A stretch of 8,399 bases of DNA from the NCBI GenBank assembly GCA_029263035.1, contig JAJCYF010000089.1:1-8399 (forward strand), in the 5' to 3' direction. Origin of the DNA: Actinomycetes bacterium (GTDB taxonomy: Bacteria; Actinomycetota; CADDZG01; JAHWKV01). The first letter of the stretch is position 1. Every line of letters begins with the position of its first letter. Position numbers and translations under genes: made by a program. Shown piece by piece: positions 1 to 6,093 of the stretch. The notes beneath the pieces were generated by a model, which had not been told where the DNA came from, did not search any database, and worked only from the letters and a program-made list of their open reading frames with translations.

Positions 1-1061
1 AGGTCGACGGAGACGAGCTCGGAGCGCGCCCCGAGCACCTCGGTGGCTACACGCCAGGCGGTCGCTCTGGAGCCGATAGGAAGCAGCACGGTGCTCTCCT
101 GGTTCTCCTGTCCCTCGGAGCTGTAACCGGCAACGACCACCGAGAGGCTGGCCAGCCCAAACGGGCGCCGGATGAAGTTCTCATTGACCGATATGGCCTG
201 AACCCTATGCAGGGGGATCTGTGCCCGCCGTTTCTCCAGAAGCCCCCTTGTGATCACCAGGCGGTCGCCCTCCATGCGTACGGTGAAGTCCCAATAGATC
301 AAGATTGTGAGTGCGATGCTCAGCAGCAACGACAAAGCAATCACCACTGCCGCCAGAGCCGAAACGATCACCACCAGCGAAGCTCCCGGCAGCAGCCGCT
401 CGCCGTAGCCGGTTATGAAGTCGAAAGTGTCCTCGCCCAGGTACTCCTGCGAATAACCGATGAGGGCCGCAAGAACGGCCACCCGCCCGCCGGTGATCCC
501 GGCAACCAGCAGATCCTTGCCCGTCAGCCGGGCCAGCGGGGGAGTCTCCTCTTCCTCTTTTGCGACCACCGCGCTGCCCGCGGTTCCTCCTGAAGCCCAG
601 GCACGAATCCTGTCGGCCTCCTCCGGCGCCAGGGCGACCAGGGCTGCTTCGGTCTGCTTGCCCCCGACCGCCTCGATTCGCAGTTCCACCACGCCGAACG
701 CGCGGTGGCGAAGCTTCTGTACCACGTCCACGCTCTGAACCTTCTCCCGGGGGATCACCCGGCGCCACCGTCCCAACAGGCCGCCCTGGACGATCAGCGT
801 GTTGTCCTGGATGTCGTAGCGGAATCTCGAGTACCTGACGGCAGGGGCAATGAGCAGCACCAGTCCCAGCGCAGCGGCGAAGGGGATCGCGGCGGGTCCC
901 GCGAAGATCAGGGGTATTACACCCAGGATCCCCCGGCCTACGTCGTAGAGGAACCAGATGGGCACGGCGGAGGGTTTCAGCTTGAGCCCCTCAGCCTCCA
1001 CTTTCTCCGGAGGCGGCAGCTCAGACGCTGGTTGTGCCGGCAACTTTGGAGAGGTCCTCAC
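1..1061 (-). CDS. bPH2-domain membrane protein, YdbT-like (3' end outside window)
   Basis: An open minus-strand frame runs without a stop to the left edge, giving about 353 residues. It shows two bacterial PH (bPH2, DUF304) repeats. The first is at about residues 76-135, with the pattern RYDIQDNTLIVQGG, IPREKVQSVD and RAFGVVELRIE. The second is at about 256-312, with VRMEGDRLVITRGLLEK, IPLHRVQAISV and RPFGLASLSVV. Hydrophobic helices lie at about 44-75, 184-203 and 228-255. YdbT proteins usually have three such repeats and about 490 residues, so a third is expected beyond the edge. The role is unproven; in Bacillus, YdbS/YdbT have been linked to protection against bacteriocins. The start is uncertain: GTG at 1061 overlaps the upstream gene by 41 nt, and TTG at 1046 or GTG at 1001 are alternatives. 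The pairing with the upstream single-repeat gene is typical of this family. Confidence 0.85.
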   Translation of the reverse strand, partial: MRTSPKLPAQPASELPPPEKVEAEGLKLKPSAVPIWFLYDVGRGILGVIPLIFAGPAAIPFAAALGLVLLIAPAVRYSRFRYDIQDNTLIVQGGLLGRWRRVIPREKVQSVDVVQKLRHRAFGVVELRIEAVGGKQTEAALVALAPEEADRIRAWASGGTAGSAVVAKEEEETPPLARLTGKDLLVAGITGGRVAVLAALIGYSQEYLGEDTFDFITGYGERLLPGASLVVIVSALAAVVIALSLLLSIALTILIYWDFTVRMEGDRLVITRGLLEKRRAQIPLHRVQAISVNENFIRRPFGLASLSVVVAGYSSEGQENQESTVLLPIGSRATAWRVATEVLGARSELVSVD

Positions 1062-1467
1062 GGATGGATTCGGCGGTGTCATGATCCAGCCCCGGAATAC
1101 TGGCGGCTTTGCCGGCTGCTGTGTAGACGATCACCTGGGTAAGCGTGAACATGCGGTCCAGGGGCCCCTGACGGGACTCCACGAACTGGATGCGGTCAAA
1201 CGGAACCAGCGTCTCGACGTGCCAGAGGGCACCTTTGGAGGTGTAGAGGTCCTGCTCCCGGATGGCGTAGCGCCAGCGCCGGTAGGCGAGGCGGGGGACC
1301 ACGGCAGCCGGCAGCATGACCAGCAGGACACAGACGGCCACGACTCCCGCGGGAAGGTCGAGCAGGGTGCCGGCGACGACGGCTGCGATCGCAAGAGGCA
1401 CGGTGAGAAGCAGCGCAATCACCTGCCATAGCTTGCGGACGTTGGGATGAAGAGGCTTGGGGTCCAC
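1021..1467 (-). CDS. bPH2-domain membrane protein, YdbS-like
   Basis: This encodes 148 residues. Two membrane helices lie at about 14-33 and 38-58, followed directly by one bacterial PH (bPH2, DUF304) domain at about 60-128. Recognisable blocks are YRRWRYAIREQDLYTSKG, VETLVPFDRIQFVESRQGP, then LTQVIVYTAAGKAASIPGL. This order (helix pair, then one PH repeat) and length match YdbS. The start is GTG at 1467; no strong ribosome binding site precedes it, only a distant GGAG, but there is no better in-frame choice. Its 3' end overlaps the YdbT-like gene if that gene starts at GTG 1061, suggesting a two-gene operon with translational coupling. The two proteins probably sit together in the cytoplasmic membrane. 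The family is clear; the cellular function is not known. Confidence 0.87.
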   Translation of the reverse strand: MDPKPLHPNVRKLWQVIALLLTVPLAIAAVVAGTLLDLPAGVVAVCVLLVMLPAAVVPRLAYRRWRYAIREQDLYTSKGALWHVETLVPFDRIQFVESRQGPLDRMFTLTQVIVYTAAGKAASIPGLDHDTAESIREDLSKVAGTTSV

Positions 1468-1551
1468 CCGTCGAGGTTACTCCACGTACCGGCACCGGGG
1501 TTGGTTGTAGGGTCGAGGCTAGATTGAAAGGTTCTGAGGAGAAGGGGAATC

Positions 1552-2028
1552 ATGCCTAGTTACTGGATAGCCGTAAGCGGGGAAGCCAACTTTGAGAAGA
1601 CCCGGCAGCTGAACTTCGAGCTCCAGGGCTTCAAGACCCGGCAACGGCGTAAGGCGGAGCGCATGGCCGATGGCGACAAGCTGATCTGGTACATCACCAA
1701 AGAGATGGCGTTCGCCGGCTTCGCCACCATCACCGGCACCTACTTCGAAGACCACGAGCCCATCTGGGAAGGCAAAAAGAGCGCTCCCGGAAAGCCGGCG
1801 GAGGACTACCCGTGGCGGGTTCCGATTCGTGCCGAGCTGGTCCTGGACCGCGACGATTGGATCGACGTGGAGGGTATCGCCCGCAGGATGACCTACGTCT
1901 CCAAGTGGCCGGCGGAGCACTGGCGCCTGGCCTTCCAGGGCAACCTGCACGATATCCCCGAGGAGGACTTCGAGCGCATCAAGGCGGCGCTAGAGCAGAC
2001 GGCGGCGAAAGCCAAAGCACAGGCATAG
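1552..2028 (+). CDS. EVE domain-containing protein (UPF0310 type)
   Basis: This is 158 residues, a complete single EVE domain (PUA-like fold). Family hallmarks are the N-terminal YWIAVSGEANFE, then QGFKTRQRRKAERMADGDK at about 25-43, then WYITKEMAFAGFATITGTYF, and KWPAEHWRLAFQGNLHDIPEEDF near the C-terminus (118-140). EVE domains bind modified bases in nucleic acids and occur in RNA metabolism and in some modification-dependent restriction enzymes; the target of this stand-alone protein cannot be read from sequence. The ATG at 1552 has a clear ribosome binding site (GAGGAGAAGG, 1536-1545, plus GGGG at 1545-1548). A -10-like TAGATT lies at 1520-1525 but without a convincing -35. It is divergent from the PH-domain pair and converges with the DUF4190-like gene, 16 nt between stop codons. 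No nuclease, helicase or methylase is adjacent, so a defence role is not supported here. Confidence 0.9.
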   Translation: MPSYWIAVSGEANFEKTRQLNFELQGFKTRQRRKAERMADGDKLIWYITKEMAFAGFATITGTYFEDHEPIWEGKKSAPGKPAEDYPWRVPIRAELVLDRDDWIDVEGIARRMTYVSKWPAEHWRLAFQGNLHDIPEEDFERIKAALEQTAAKAKAQA

Positions 2029-2044
2029 CGCCCGATCTGGCGCT
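2027..2044. terminator. short hairpin between convergent stop codons, possible weak terminator
   Basis: AGCGCC (2027-2032) and GGCGCT (2039-2044) form a perfect 6-bp stem with a 6-nt loop. It overlaps the EVE gene stop codon and ends directly at the convergent DUF4190-like stop. No U-tract follows on either strand, so intrinsic termination would be weak. It may only protect RNA ends or be chance. Confidence 0.3.
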
Positions 2045-2428
2045 TCAGTCGTGTTGCAGAATGACCGCCCCGGTCTCACGGACGGAGGGGTTCATAGAGT
2101 TGCTCACGTAGTTGAACGTCAGAACGGCAGCCAGGATCGTATTCAGGACTAGGGTGAGGCCGCCCAGGGCTATGCCCGCCCGGGCCGAAGCAGGCCGGCG
2201 ACGGGTAACGCCGACCGGCCGGCTCATCAGTCCCAAAGCTACGGCCCCCACCGCCAACAGGAGTTGAAGTGCCGTCACAGCTACCAGCAGGGCAGTGGAT
2301 GGTGTTGGACCCGCCAGCCTGACCAGCGGTAGGGCGGGTATGCCGAACAAAGTCATGGTGCCCAGAGCCAGGGAGGCGATCCCAGCCCTTGCCGGCCTGC
2401 GGTCGATAATCGCCGGATCTCCTGCCAA
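2045..2428 (-). CDS. small three-helix membrane protein, DUF4190-like
   Basis: From TTG 2428 this gives 127 residues with three hydrophobic segments at about 15-39, 45-68 and 84-107. The repeated pattern is ARAGIASLALG ... LLLAVGAVALGLMSR ... ARAGIALGGLTLVLNTI, i.e. a helix, a helix ending in an RR/RP-rich loop, then ARAGI again. This resembles DUF4190-type membrane proteins of actinobacteria, whose function is unknown. The frame is open back to TTG 2488, but TTG 2428 is preferred. GAGGAGG lies 3-5 nt upstream of it (2432-2439), and a promoter at 2460-2488 would start transcription inside the longer version. The family match is by pattern only and moderate. It is transcribed divergently from pstS and converges with the EVE gene; nothing ties its function to either. 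Confidence 0.72.
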   Translation of the reverse strand: MAGDPAIIDRRPARAGIASLALGTMTLFGIPALPLVRLAGPTPSTALLVAVTALQLLLAVGAVALGLMSRPVGVTRRRPASARAGIALGGLTLVLNTILAAVLTFNYVSNSMNPSVRETGAVILQHD

Positions 2429-2459
2429 GTTCCTCCTCTGGTCTGGCAATGATCTCCAA

Positions 2460-2488
2460 ACAATAGGTGGAGCCCGAACCGGTTGCAA
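2460..2488 (-). promoter_or_regulatory. sigma70-type promoter for the DUF4190-like gene
   Basis: Read on the minus strand, TTGCAA (2483-2488), 17 nt, then TATTGT (2460-2465). Each hexamer matches the consensus at 4 of 6 positions with ideal spacing. The expected start of transcription near 2453 leaves a short leader that contains the GAGGAGG ribosome binding site and the TTG at 2428. The -35 element lies in a perfect 10-bp palindrome, GGTTGCAACC (2481-2490). Prediction by eye only. Confidence 0.45.
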
Positions 2489-2519
2489 CCCTGCAAGCGC
2501 GCGTAAGCCGTTGACGGAG

Positions 2520-2552
2520 GGTCAATAGAAGTTCACGAGAAGTTCAAAGTAA
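2520..2552 (+). promoter_or_regulatory. PhoP/PHO-box-like direct repeats upstream of pstS
   Basis: Three consecutive 11-nt units are visible: GGTCAATAGAA (2520-2530), GTTCACGAGAA (2531-2541) and GTTCAAAGTAA (2542-2552). A fourth, degenerate TTCCACCCGCC, follows in phase. Two units carry exact GTTCA and all three core units end in AA. In Streptomyces, PhoP binds 11-nt direct repeat units of GTTCA type, and mycobacterial RegX3 recognises related repeats, at phosphate-starvation genes. Here the array sits about 115 nt before a phosphate-binding protein gene, the expected target. A -10-like TAGCGT (2580-2585) or TAGGTT (2636-2641) could serve the promoter; no good -35 is seen, as is usual for activator-dependent promoters. 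Binding is inferred. Confidence 0.6.
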
Positions 2553-2665
2553 TTCCACCCGCCCGTCCCCTGCCTCTCTTAGCGTTTGGTCGACGGCAAG
2601 CGGACCGCAACTCGAGGCCTCTTGCCGCCAACCAATAGGTTGCCGACGAAAGGTGAAGAGAATTG

Positions 2666-3712
2666 ATGCGTAACCCAACAAGTGCGAGCGGCGTTCGACG
2701 TCCCGCCCGGCCGGTCGCTGCTCTGATAGCCATGCTGTTTCTGCTGGCGGCTTGCGGGGAGGCCCAGGGGGGTGCAGAGGAGGGAGAGCTGTCCGGGGCC
2801 ATAGTGATCTCGGGTTCGTCCACCGTTGAGCCGATCTCCATCGGCGTGGCGGAAAAGTTCGCCGAGGTGGCCCCGAACGTCGACGTCTCGGTTGACGGAC
2901 CCGGTACAGGGGACGGTTTCGAGTTGTTCTGCAAGGGCGAGTCAGACATCGCGGACGCCTCCCGAGCAATCAAGGAGGAGGAGGCCGCGGCCTGTGAGCA
3001 GGCGGGAATTGAGTTCCTTGAGCTCAAGGTTGCACACGACGGCATTGCGGTATTGACCTCTCCGAACAACGAGCAGGTGAATGATTGCGTCTCCTTCTCC
3101 GATCTCTACGCCCTGGTGGGCCCCGAGTCACAGGGATTCGAGCGGTGGTCCGGCGCCAACGCCCTGGCCGCTCAGATCGGAAACACCAAGGCCGCCCCCT
3201 ATCCCGACATCAACCTGACCATCACCGGTCCGGGTGAGGAGTCTGGAACCTACGACAGCTTCGTGGAGCTGGTGCTGACCGGCCACGCCGAGGAGCGCGG
3301 CGCCGAGCCTGAGACCCGGCCCGACTACCAGGCCTCAGCGGACGACAATGTGATCGTCCAGGGTATCGAGGGGTCGGACAGTTCTCTGGGCTGGGTGGGA
3401 TACGCCTTCTACGCAGCCAATGAGGACCGGCTGAAGGCTCTGGAGGTGGCCGGCGACGACGGTACGTGTGTGGCCGCAAGCCCGGAATCGATCTCCGATG
3501 GCTCGTATCCCATCTCACGGCCGCTGTTCATCTATGTGAACTCGGCCCGGCTGGAAGAAAGCCCGGCGCTGGAGCGCTTTGTCGAGCTCTACGTCAGCGA
3601 AGAGGGCCTGCAAACCGCAGCCGAGGTCTCCTATGTGGAGTTGAACGAACAGGAGGCAGGCGAGACCCGAGAGGCATTCGAGTCCCGAAGCTCCTCCGCC
3701 TCAAGCCGGTAG
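2666..3712 (+). CDS. pstS: phosphate ABC transporter substrate-binding lipoprotein PstS
   Basis: This is 348 residues. A lipoprotein signal peptide (basic RRPAR, then a hydrophobic core at 17-29) ends in the lipobox LAAC, with Cys30 as the lipidation site. The periplasmic-binding fold follows, with phosphate-loop blocks IVISGSSTVEPIS (46-58), GPGTGDGFELFCKGESDIADASR (78-100) and TGPGEESGTYDSF (187-199), and a late SSLGWVGYAFY (239-249). These are typical of PstS/SphX. The protein should sit on the outer face of the membrane and deliver phosphate to a PstCAB permease. ATG 2666 is chosen; a TTG directly before it is also in frame. GAAGAG lies 5 nt upstream. A Pho-box-like repeat array precedes the gene, so induction by phosphate starvation is likely. 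A terminator follows 18 nt after the stop and no pstC, pstA or pstB is adjacent, so it is monocistronic here. Confidence 0.93.
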   Translation: MRNPTSASGVRRPARPVAALIAMLFLLAACGEAQGGAEEGELSGAIVISGSSTVEPISIGVAEKFAEVAPNVDVSVDGPGTGDGFELFCKGESDIADASRAIKEEEAAACEQAGIEFLELKVAHDGIAVLTSPNNEQVNDCVSFSDLYALVGPESQGFERWSGANALAAQIGNTKAAPYPDINLTITGPGEESGTYDSFVELVLTGHAEERGAEPETRPDYQASADDNVIVQGIEGSDSSLGWVGYAFYAANEDRLKALEVAGDDGTCVAASPESISDGSYPISRPLFIYVNSARLEESPALERFVELYVSEEGLQTAAEVSYVELNEQEAGETREAFESRSSSASSR

Positions 3713-3730
3713 GCAAATCAGAGGCAACAA

Positions 3731-3760
3731 AAAAGCGCCCCTCCGAGGAGGGGCGCTTTT
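3731..3760. terminator. bidirectional intrinsic terminator between pstS and transketolase
   Basis: A perfect 30-nt inverted repeat: AAAAGCGCCCCTCC, central GA, then GGAGGGGCGCTTTT. The GC-rich stem GCGCCCCTC/GAGGGGCGC has a 4-nt loop and is flanked by A-tract and T-tract. It therefore ends in a U-run when read in either direction and can stop both pstS (stop at 3712) and the convergent transketolase (stop at 3776). Confidence 0.93.
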
Positions 3761-3775
3761 GTTCAATATAAGTAC

Positions 3776-5629
3776 CTAAGCCAGAAGCTCCCGGACCGCC
3801 TTGGCAATGTGCTCGCCGTCGATCTTGGCTGCCTTCAGCAGTTCCATCGGCTCGCCGGAACCCGGCATCTCCCGCACCGCGAGGTGCTTGAGCGTGAAGT
3901 CGGTGAACCCGAGCTTGGCGAAGGCCATGAGGACTGCATCGGCTATGCCGCCTTCCTCCCAGTGGTCTTCGGCGATTACCAGCTTGCCGCCGGTTGCCTT
4001 GACCGCTGCGGCAATGCCCTCACCGTCGATCGGCTTGACCGAGTAGGCGTCTACCAGGCGGACGTTGATGCCTTCGCCGGCCAGCTCGTCGGCTGCCTTG
4101 ACCGCTTCGTGGGCCGTGATGCCGGCGCCCACGATGGTCACCGCATCGCTGTCGGAGGAGCGGTACACCTTGCTTCCGCCGATGGGGAAGGTTTCATCCG
4201 GCCCGTACAGCAGGCCGGTCTTCTCCCGGGTGGTGCGCATGTAGCTGATGCCGTCCAGGTCGGCCATGGCCGCCACGAGCTGCGCAGCCTGGTTGGCGTC
4301 GGAGGGGTAAAGAACGGTGCTGCCGAACACCGCACGCATCATGGCCAGGTCCTCAAGCGCCATCTGCGACGGGCCGTCGGCCCCGATCGAAACACCGGCG
4401 TGCGATCCGGACAGGCACATGTTCGCCTGGGAGATGGCCGCCATGCGGATGAAGTCGTAGGCACGGGTGAGGAAGGCGGCGAAGGTGGAGGAGAAGGGAC
4501 GCAGTCCCACCACCTGCATACCGACCGCCGATGCCACCATCTGCTGCTCCGCGATGTACATCTCGAAGAAGCGATCTGCGTGCTCCACCTTGAAGTCCTC
4601 GGAGTAGGTGGAGTTGGACACCTCGGCGTCCAGGACAACCACGTCTCCGCGGGCGTCGCCCAGAGCCGCCAGTGCCTCGCCGTAAGCCTTGCGGGTGGCC
4701 AGGGCGTCGGTGTACTTCTTCAGCTGAACCGGCTTGTTCTTGAGCTCGGGAGCGGTCCACTCACGGGGAGGCTGGACCTCAAAGGTGCGGGACGGGTCGG
4801 CGCCGATCTCCGCAAGGGCCTCCTCGGCCTGCTCGGCGTTGAGCGGCTTGCCGTGCCAGCCGGCCTGGTCGGCCATGAACGAGATGCCCTGCCCCTTCTT
4901 CGTCTTGGCGACGATTGCGGTGGGCATGCCATCGCTCAGGGCCTCGGTCATTGCGGCGTCGATCTCTTCGAGGTTGTGGCCGTCGACCACGATGGCGTTC
5001 CAGCCGAATGCCTCGATACGGCGCTTGTAGGTCTCCATGTCCCACTCGAGCTCGGTGGGACCGCGCTGGCCCAGCCGGTTGACGTCGATGATGGCGGTGA
5101 TGTTGTCCAGCTTCTCAAAGCCGGCCCGGGAGAAGCCTTCCCAGATGGAACCCTCGGCGCTCTCGCTGTCGCCGACAACCGTCCACACGTGGTACGGAGC
5201 GTTCAGGGGGCGCTTGGCCGCCATTGCGACACCGACGGCGATGGGCAGGCCCTGGCCGAGTGAACCGGTTGCCACGTCGACCCACGGGATGATCGGGGTG
5301 GGGTGGCCCTGCAGGCGGCTGCCGAACTTGCGGTTGGTGAGCAACTCGGCGTCGTTGATGGCGCCTGCGGCACGGAACAGGGCGTAGATCAGAGGAGAGG
5401 CGTGGCCCTTGGAGAAAATCAGGTGGTCGCCGGCCGGGTTGTCCGGGTCGTCGAAGCTGTAACGAAGGTGCCCTGCCAGCAGGACCGCCATCAGGTCGGC
5501 TGCTGAGAGCGAAGAGCTGGGGTGACCGGAGCCTGCCGCGGTCGAGGTGCGGACGATATCGGCCCGCAGCTGGCGCGCCAGGTCCTTGTAGAGGTCCAGC
5601 TTGGAAACGGATTCAGTTCTCATAGCCAT
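3776..5629 (-). CDS. tkt: transketolase, single-chain short (animal-like) form
   Basis: This is 617 residues, close to the roughly 620 of animal transketolase and shorter than the roughly 660-residue E. coli type. It transfers two-carbon ketol units in the pentose phosphate pathway using thiamine diphosphate (TPP). N-terminal TPP domain: GSGHP (His36), SKGHASP (His76), GHPTP (His109), GSLGQG (122-127), the metal/TPP motif GDSESAEG (153-160) with Asp154, then DVNRLGQ (Asn184). AGWHGKP (His259) follows. Pyrimidine domain: YIAEQQMVASAVG with catalytic Glu361, and GSHAGVSIGADGPSQMALEDLAMMR (His410, Asp418). Substrate-side RTTR is at 465-468. The C-terminal domain ends with EDHWEEGGI and HLAVREMPGSGEP. 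In the human enzyme as I recall it, the TPP motif reads GDGE; here Ser155 replaces the second Gly. Start ATG 5629 is the first of two (5629, 5623); neither has a strong ribosome binding site. Terminators bound the gene on both sides, so it is probably transcribed alone. Confidence 0.96.
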   Translation of the reverse strand: MAMRTESVSKLDLYKDLARQLRADIVRTSTAAGSGHPSSSLSAADLMAVLLAGHLRYSFDDPDNPAGDHLIFSKGHASPLIYALFRAAGAINDAELLTNRKFGSRLQGHPTPIIPWVDVATGSLGQGLPIAVGVAMAAKRPLNAPYHVWTVVGDSESAEGSIWEGFSRAGFEKLDNITAIIDVNRLGQRGPTELEWDMETYKRRIEAFGWNAIVVDGHNLEEIDAAMTEALSDGMPTAIVAKTKKGQGISFMADQAGWHGKPLNAEQAEEALAEIGADPSRTFEVQPPREWTAPELKNKPVQLKKYTDALATRKAYGEALAALGDARGDVVVLDAEVSNSTYSEDFKVEHADRFFEMYIAEQQMVASAVGMQVVGLRPFSSTFAAFLTRAYDFIRMAAISQANMCLSGSHAGVSIGADGPSQMALEDLAMMRAVFGSTVLYPSDANQAAQLVAAMADLDGISYMRTTREKTGLLYGPDETFPIGGSKVYRSSDSDAVTIVGAGITAHEAVKAADELAGEGINVRLVDAYSVKPIDGEGIAAAVKATGGKLVIAEDHWEEGGIADAVLMAFAKLGFTDFTLKHLAVREMPGSGEPMELLKAAKIDGEHIAKAVRELLA

Positions 5630-5641
5630 AAGTTAACCCAC

Positions 5642-5670
5642 ACTTTACCTTCCGCGGAGCCTCGTGACGA
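5642..5670 (-). promoter_or_regulatory. possible promoter of transketolase
   Basis: On the minus strand, TCGTCA (5665-5670), 17 nt, then TAAAGT (5642-5647), each 4 of 6 to the sigma70 consensus. It lies between the upstream terminator and the ATG at 5629, where a promoter is needed. An 11-bp palindrome CTCGTGACGAG (5661-5671) overlaps the -35 and could be an operator. Weak, by-eye prediction; the leader would be very short. Confidence 0.28.
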
Positions 5671-5697
5671 GCCCCTAGCCAACGGGGGGACATAAAC

Positions 5698-5730
5698 AAA
5701 AGAGGGAACCGGCACCCGGTTCCCTCTTTT
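5698..5730. terminator. strong intrinsic terminator after the 51-residue gene
   Basis: A perfect 15-bp inverted repeat, AAAAGAGGGAACCGG / CCGGTTCCCTCTTTT, with a CAC loop. On the minus strand it ends in a U-tract and lies 45 nt after the stop of the small gene at 5776, so it separates that gene from transketolase. Its A/T flanks make it usable in both directions, though no plus-strand gene reads into it. Confidence 0.92.
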
Positions 5731-5775
5731 AAGGCCTCAACTCGGATTGCCGAATCGAAACCCAAAAAAGAATCG

Positions 5776-5931
5776 TTACATGTTGTTGGGGCGCTGCCTG
5801 ATGTTACCGGGCCGACCGGTAACCCAGTAGTGCGGCTCCCCCGGACGCCACTTGCCACCCTTCATCTGCTCTTCGAACGGCATGTGATCGGCAACTTCGC
5901 CGATACCGGACTTGTCTCCTTGGTACGCCAC
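5776..5931 (-). CDS. 51-residue hypothetical protein
   Basis: A short minus-strand gene: GTG at 5931, stop TAA at 5776. The protein begins VAYQGDKSGIGEVADHMPF, has a middle section EEQMKGGKWRPGEPHYW and ends VTGRPGNIRQRPNNM. It has no membrane segment, signal peptide or cysteine; it is hydrophilic, Gly/Pro-rich and carries two tryptophans. A near-ideal ribosome binding site AGGAGG (5938-5943) lies 6 nt before the GTG, and a strong terminator follows, so it looks like a complete single-gene transcription unit. I do not recognise the family. A role as a leader peptide for transketolase is unlikely because the terminator is constitutive-looking with no visible alternative pairing. No clear promoter was found; a -10-like TAGAGT and a palindrome (5971-5983) lie upstream. 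Confidence 0.72.
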   Translation of the reverse strand: MAYQGDKSGIGEVADHMPFEEQMKGGKWRPGEPHYWVTGRPGNIRQRPNNM

Positions 5932-5970
5932 TCAGGTCCTCCTTTTAGAACAACCGACTCTAGAACCACC

Positions 5971-5983
5971 GGGCAAGTTGCCC
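5971..5983. promoter_or_regulatory. 13-bp palindrome upstream of the 51-residue gene
   Basis: GGGCAA-G-TTGCCC is a perfect inverted repeat with a one-base centre, 40-52 nt upstream of the GTG at 5931. Its compact, near-gapless symmetry suits a dimeric repressor site better than an RNA hairpin. Function inferred from position only. Confidence 0.3.
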
Positions 5984-6093
5984 TTTAAGAATGTGGTCAT
6001 ACATTAGCTCACGCAGTTGTTTTTTGCACTGCGGCTGAAGCCTACAGTCAGAGGGCGCCGGGTAGCCAGTTTTTGCAGGCTCGAATGGGGCCG

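Noticed and set aside
205..768. A 187-residue Gly/Arg-rich minus-strand frame
   Set aside because: It is a shifted frame of the YdbT-like gene, whose PH-domain repeats are clear in the correct frame.
1552..2488. The EVE gene and neighbouring membrane protein as a possible novel defence pair
   Set aside because: The genes are convergent, not co-transcribed, and neither carries nuclease, NTPase or toxin motifs; each has its own signals.
3809..5263. A 484-residue open frame on the plus strand, antisense to transketolase
   Set aside because: It mirrors transketolase codon use in GC-rich DNA, has a His/Gly/Val-rich low-complexity composition, no ribosome site and no family resemblance; transketolase motifs on the other strand are unambiguous.
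5613..5858. An 81-residue minus-strand frame overlapping the start of transketolase
   Set aside because: It runs straight through the terminator hairpin at 5698-5730 and overlaps both the 51-residue gene and transketolase; the composition looks random and no ribosome site was found.
6028..6048. Imperfect inverted repeat (ACTG-GGCT / AGCC-CAGT) next to a T-run
   Set aside because: The T-run lies on the wrong side of the stem for termination on the plus strand, and on the minus strand the stem is followed by A residues; no gene would use it.
5932..6093. Gap between the 51-residue gene and the acetyltransferase, checked for a tRNA or structured RNA
   Set aside because: No T-arm GTTCRA block, acceptor pairing or extended stem was found; apart from the palindrome at 5971-5983 and -10-like hexamers I see nothing.
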